A stretch of 23,607 nt of DNA from Chromera velia (lineage: Eukaryota > Sar > Chromeraceae), in the NCBI GenBank assembly GCA_018398765.1, contig JAHBMJ010000342.1, positions 26,918-50,524 on the forward strand, given 5' to 3'. Shown one piece after another: positions 20,356 through 23,607 of this stretch; positions within the stretch are counted from its first letter, which is position 1; every line of letters begins with the position of its first letter. The notes beneath the pieces were generated by a model, which made no database searches, was not told the origin of the DNA, and saw nothing but the letters and a program-made list of their open reading frames with translations. The translations under genes were made by a program, and so were the position numbers.

Positions 20356-20911
20356 TCACTTTGTATCCATCTCTTCTCTCACGCCGGAATACAAAGTTTG
20401 CTGTGTTTCTCTCTCATGTAACTCCAGTGCTTTTAGTTGCTTGCCCCGGTCTATATCCGTTGTATTGGGTTGATCTACAGTGTTGGTGATAACGAGCAAA
20501 GAGATGCACATGCAGTCTTTGGGAAGGAAGTGAGATAGAAGAGAGAGGAGGAAATGATGTGGATAGACGTATGTGAGGCTTTCTGCTGCTGCCCTCTGGT
20601 TTCGCCGTCTCTTCGTGTTTTGTTCGAACCTCTGTCTACCCGTCACTTGCATTCAGAAAAGAAAAGTGGAAGGAGATCTCTTACAGGTATACTATTCTTT
20701 TTGTCGCCCGCGTCCTTCCAGCAAGCCGGTCTGAGAAAGAGAGAGAGAGAGTGAAAGAAAGCGAAACGAAGTCGGGAAACGGAGTTGGCTACCTCTTTCC
20801 TTCCGCCAGTTCCACCTTTTTCTTTTCGATCACTTTGTCGTTGGTGGTGTTCGATCTGCGTCTTTGTTTTGAAACCACGGAGGTATGAGAGGTGCAGCTT
20901 TGTCTTTTCAT
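20356..20911 (-). CDS. Small basic protein, three-exon candidate
   Basis: Minus-strand exons 20911-20793, 20730-20685 and 20631-20356 join in phase (AG+A gives Arg; then phase 0) to give 146 residues. Introns are 62 and 53 bp. Donors are GTAGCC and GTAAGA; acceptors are CTTTCTCAG and GTAGACAG. The product starts MKRQSCTSHTSVVSKQRRRS and continues VIEKKKVELAEGKRPACWKD. It has a very basic patch (NTKRRRNQRAAAESL), one hydrophobic stretch (FLLSLLSHFLPKD...ISLLVI) and an acidic C-terminus ending REEMDTK. The basic patches would suit a nuclear protein; the hydrophobic stretch could be a membrane segment. Alternatively the last exon is spliced again at GTCTAT (20568). No family is recognised. Support comes only from splice signals, phase and composition. 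Confidence 0.38.
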
Positions 20912-21465
20912 CTCGCTTCAAGGGGAACGAAGGCAGCGTGAAAAAGCAATAAGAGAAGGAGGAAACGGTCACACTGCGCGATTTGAAGAGTGGAGATTTG
21001 TTGGTATGCGTTTGTCTGTCCTTCTTAGAATTTTTGCATTGGCACCGCCTCCGTTTTCTAATTTACCGACTTCCGGTGCCCTCTAATACTATCCCGTTTA
21101 TGTGGATAGTTTAGAATGTAAAGATCTAATGTGGTGGGAGTATGTATATACATATTTGCATGCCTGAGCTTTTGACCCGCGACTTCTAAGACAAATCTAT
21201 CCTGAACGGTCTCCAACAGTAAAACGGTCTCCAAAACAACCATACCTCTCAAGCTTTTTTAGGTAGTAAACAATATTTAAAAGCTTAAAACAAAGAGTTT
21301 TAAGCGATCAAACAGTACGATTTCCTGTTTTTAAATTAATTGGGTTTAGTGAGAGAAAAAAGTATATTGTATTTGACCGTGCGGCGTACGTGTTTCGTGC
21401 GTCAATGCACGCGCCTGTCATGCATGCAATTAAGGCGGCGGCGGGGAGCACCGGAATTAAGGTGG

Positions 21466-22789
21466 CTTTGCTGAGGAGCTGGGGTTGCTTTACAGTTCCG
21501 TGAGTCCATGTGAAAACGGGATTAGACCGACTCCAACACTAATTCCGACTCTAAAATTTTTTTAAATATACAAACAGTTTAAACTAGTTTAAACATATTC
21601 AAAATCGTTTAAGTGTATCTTTAGCGATTCTTTTGTTGTTTTTAAAGGTTTTAAATTAGAGCCTGGAGTGTATGAGAGTGAAGGTTGGAAGTGTTGTAGC
21701 ACAGTGGCAGGCCGGGCCGGCGGGTCTGCGTGCATGCCGCGCGTGGCATGCAGTGCCGCGCCGTACGTACGTGCGTCTGTGCCGCGGCCTGCCCCAACCG
21801 GCCCGCGCGGGCTGCCACGCTTGACTGACGCACGCATCCCAATCCGAATATTCGGCTGTACGGTAAAAATCCGATTATATGCTTTTGCAGGCCGAGGCAT
21901 CTGTCAGAAAGCAAGGAAGAAATTAAAAGATCCCGCTTCATTCCTTTCAGTTATAGCTCCACGTTGCTATGCAGATTTTCTGTAGAGTGCACTTGTTGTG
22001 GGCCTGTCGCTGGGGATCGTGCGCCGGTGCCGTAGTGTGGCTGCACTTTTGAGGTGGGCTAAGCTTTGCCGTCTCTTTTTAAACAACACTTTGTATGGGC
22101 AAGGGGTTTTAATTGTTACGTCAGAAAGACCTGGGTTGATGCATCTGTTTACCCTTTTTCCTTCCTCTTCATACGGTATAGATGCAGGAGTTTGGAGCTC
22201 TCGCTTGCCTTTCGTGTGCGGAAGGAGTTGCGTTCGTCTCGTCTCTTTGATCAGTTAGGGGTTGGGCATCTCTGGGTACAACGCGGCTTCAGTCGGTCAA
22301 CTCATATCAGGGAATGATCCACGTGGGTTCCTCTATTCACCCATCCTTCTTTTCACTCTGGCTGCGTGGATACAGGGTTTGGTGCTCCCTCGCGTGCTCT
22401 CCGGTAAGTTTATCAGGCTGAGCTTGTTTGTCTCACTGCTTAGCAATGCACCCCATTCCATCAGGTCAGAGCATAATGCACCTCAGACCCTCTTATGAAA
22501 CTTCATCCTTTTCTTGTTTGGTGGTTGCACGCAGGATCTGAGACTACTTTTTGCCTTTGCTGAGGAGCTGGGGTTGCTTTCGCCATTCTTTTGGTGAGTT
22601 TGCAGTTCCGTCTCTCTGTGTGGGTCAGTGCATGATGCACTGTTGAGCAGATGTTTGCCTTGAACCGTCGTTTTTGGCTTTGTTGCCTCTTGGGGATGTG
22701 ATTGAATACAGGTTTCATTCCTTTGATCGTGCTGAGGAGCAGCACTTGGGGCTCCGTCACGGTGTGACGACCGTCTCTCTGGGTCAGTG
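21466..22789 (+). repeat. Dispersed short repeat family, three copies
   Basis: A perfect 26-bp match (CTTTGCTGAGGAGCTGGGGT plus TGCTTT) lies at 21466-21491 and 22555-22580. In the first copy CAGTTCCGT follows after one base; in the second it follows after 22 bp. A third, weaker copy at 22731-22789 shares GCTGAGGAGC and the downstream block CCGTCTCTCTG(TGTG)GGTCAGTG with the second copy (22608-22630). Confidence 0.75.
21704..21818. repeat. GC-rich inverted repeat in AT-rich DNA
   Basis: The left arm GTGGCAGGCCGGGCCGG (21704-21720) pairs with CCGGCCCGCGCGGGCTGCCAC (21798-21818), apart from a four-base insertion and one mismatch. The loop contains TGCATGC, GCATGCA and GTACGTAC palindromes. The hairpin is an abrupt GC island between AT-rich flanks and may be a small foldback element. 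Confidence 0.6.
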
Positions 22790-23010
22790 GTTTGTTTTCA
22801 TTCGGTCCCTGTCAGTCACGTCGTTTTACGTCCATGCCTGTTAGTGAAAATCAGTTAAAGATAGTTAAAGGCATCCAGTAGGTACGGTTTAGAAAGAAAG
22901 AAGAGAATTTATGGCAACCTGGGAAGAGGCAATGGGAGGAAGGGAAGGATGCTTGTCCTTACTTTCCGTTTGTCTCCCTTTGAATGTGCTGCTTGTCTGC
23001 CTGTATTCAG

Positions 23011-23213
23011 GTCTGCTTTCTGTTTTTGAGACTGTACACCGGCACCAGCCCCGGCCCCGATGTGTGGATCCCGGCAGAGATAGAAGGCAGAAAAGGGGGC
23101 AAAGGAGTGAGAAGGAGAGCCCCAGAGCAGATCAAGAGAGTGAGCAGACCGGAGCGCTGGCGGAGCTGGGGGGACGTCCATCGACGGAGGCGGGGGCAAG
23201 GACGGGGACAAAG
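23011..23213 (+). CDS. Possible internal exon of a gene leaving the right edge
   Basis: An acceptor (GCCTGTATTCAG, ending 23010) and a strong donor (CAAAG|GTGAGG, 23213/23214) bound about 200 bp. The most protein-like frame reads TSPGPDVWIPAEIEGRKGGK, then RRRAPEQIKRVSRPERWRSW; a second frame is also open. At the right edge CTGTTTTTTTAG (ending 23597) is a good acceptor, so the next exon may start at 23598. Upstream, an ATG at 22911 (MATWEEAMGGREG...) could begin the gene. The product is unknown. Confidence 0.25.
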
Positions 23214-23257
23214 GTGAGGGCCGGGCCCGGGGCCGGGCCATGCCGCAGCCCAGGCCG

Positions 23258-23448
23258 GGGCCGGCGGCATCATAGGGAGAAATTAGAGGGAGCAGAGAAA
23301 CGCCAGCTGGAGGGAGCGGTGAGACGTTTGGGCCGAGTAAATGAACGTCCGCGATTGGCAAAGGAAGCTGGGGGCGATCGGGGCCCGGCCGGGCCCGGGC
23401 CAGCGGCGTCACAAGGGAGCAGGGCCAGGGCCGGCAGCGTCACAAGTG
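23258..23448 (+). repeat. Degenerate GC-rich repeat units
   Basis: Three related units lie at about 23258-23279, 23397-23419 and 23428-23448, with the shape GGGCCrGCrGCrTCAyAAGGGAG. They sit among GGGCCCGG/CCGGGCC palindromes, in what would be an intron if the flanking splice sites are real. Confidence 0.55.
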
Positions 23449-23607
23449 GCCGGGGTGGCCGGTGCCCGCCGGGAAGGACACAGACAATCCGGAGACTTGG
23501 AAAGGTCGGTGGGAGAAATTGGTGGGGAGTTAGGGCATAAAAAGTGGATTGCCTAGCTTCACGAAGGGTGCCGGTGGAAGCTGCGCTGTTTTTTTAGGCT
23601 CATTCCA

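Larger units (their letters stand above)
20912..22910. other. Gene-poor, repeat-containing stretch
   Basis: No gene is firmly supported. Two AT-rich segments (about 21228-21350 and 21532-21660) look like diverged copies of each other: both start CTCCAA, then T runs, paired TTTAAA blocks and AGCGAT. A frame ending at a perfect donor (CTCTCCG|GTAAGT, 22402/22403) could be an exon. One reading is membrane-like (GFLYSPILLFTLAAWIQGLV); a second frame is also open there. The repeat family and hairpin are listed separately. Confidence 0.4.

Noticed and set aside
1-23607. CRISPR arrays, bacterial operons, insertion sequences, rRNA genes
   Set aside because: No regularly spaced repeats, Shine-Dalgarno-linked genes, IS ends or rRNA signatures are visible; the gene structure is eukaryotic.

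Overview
The window is nuclear DNA from a eukaryote with intron-rich genes. All genes I can support are split by GT-AG introns, several of only about 50-90 bp. Intergenic DNA is long and full of CA/TG microsatellites, and TGCATGC-type sites recur far more often than chance. The best-preserved minus-strand gene belongs to a very long ribonuclease-inhibitor-type leucine-rich-repeat (LRR) family of the kind I associate with chromerid algae. A chromerid such as Chromera velia, the photosynthetic relative of Apicomplexa, is my best guess. That assignment is inference, not proof.

Layout. At the left edge (114-433, minus) lie the first two exons of a gene whose N-terminus looks like a PWI/Nab2-type helical domain. 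It is divergent, across 747 bp, from a ten-exon plus-strand gene (1181-6289). That gene encodes an RRM protein resembling CPSF6/CFIm68, a subunit of the pre-mRNA 3'-end cleavage factor CFIm. Both are probably mRNA-processing proteins sharing an upstream region that carries two TGCATGC sites. A compound CA/TA microsatellite and a 232-bp foldback element with 29-bp terminal inverted repeats and a probable 9-bp target duplication follow (6395-7241).

On the minus strand, 8250-9462 holds a gene that no single long frame reveals. It is assembled from phase-matched exons and its product is unknown. 9463-11489 has only one unexplained coding-like fragment. 11490-15466 (minus) is the LRR gene: a 789-codon last exon plus three upstream exons that continue the LRR register exactly. 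Possible 5' exons extend it to 16884, giving about 997 residues.

16885-23607 is mostly non-coding. It holds decayed coding-like fragments, a G-rich polypurine tract, a 72-codon cysteine-containing ORF (19584-19802), a three-exon minus-strand candidate gene (20356-20911), a nested GC-rich hairpin in AT-rich DNA, a dispersed short repeat, and a possible internal exon of a plus-strand gene running off the right edge.

Exon boundaries were set by eye from splice consensus, reading phase and protein continuity. I ran no search, so family names rest on recognition of motifs.
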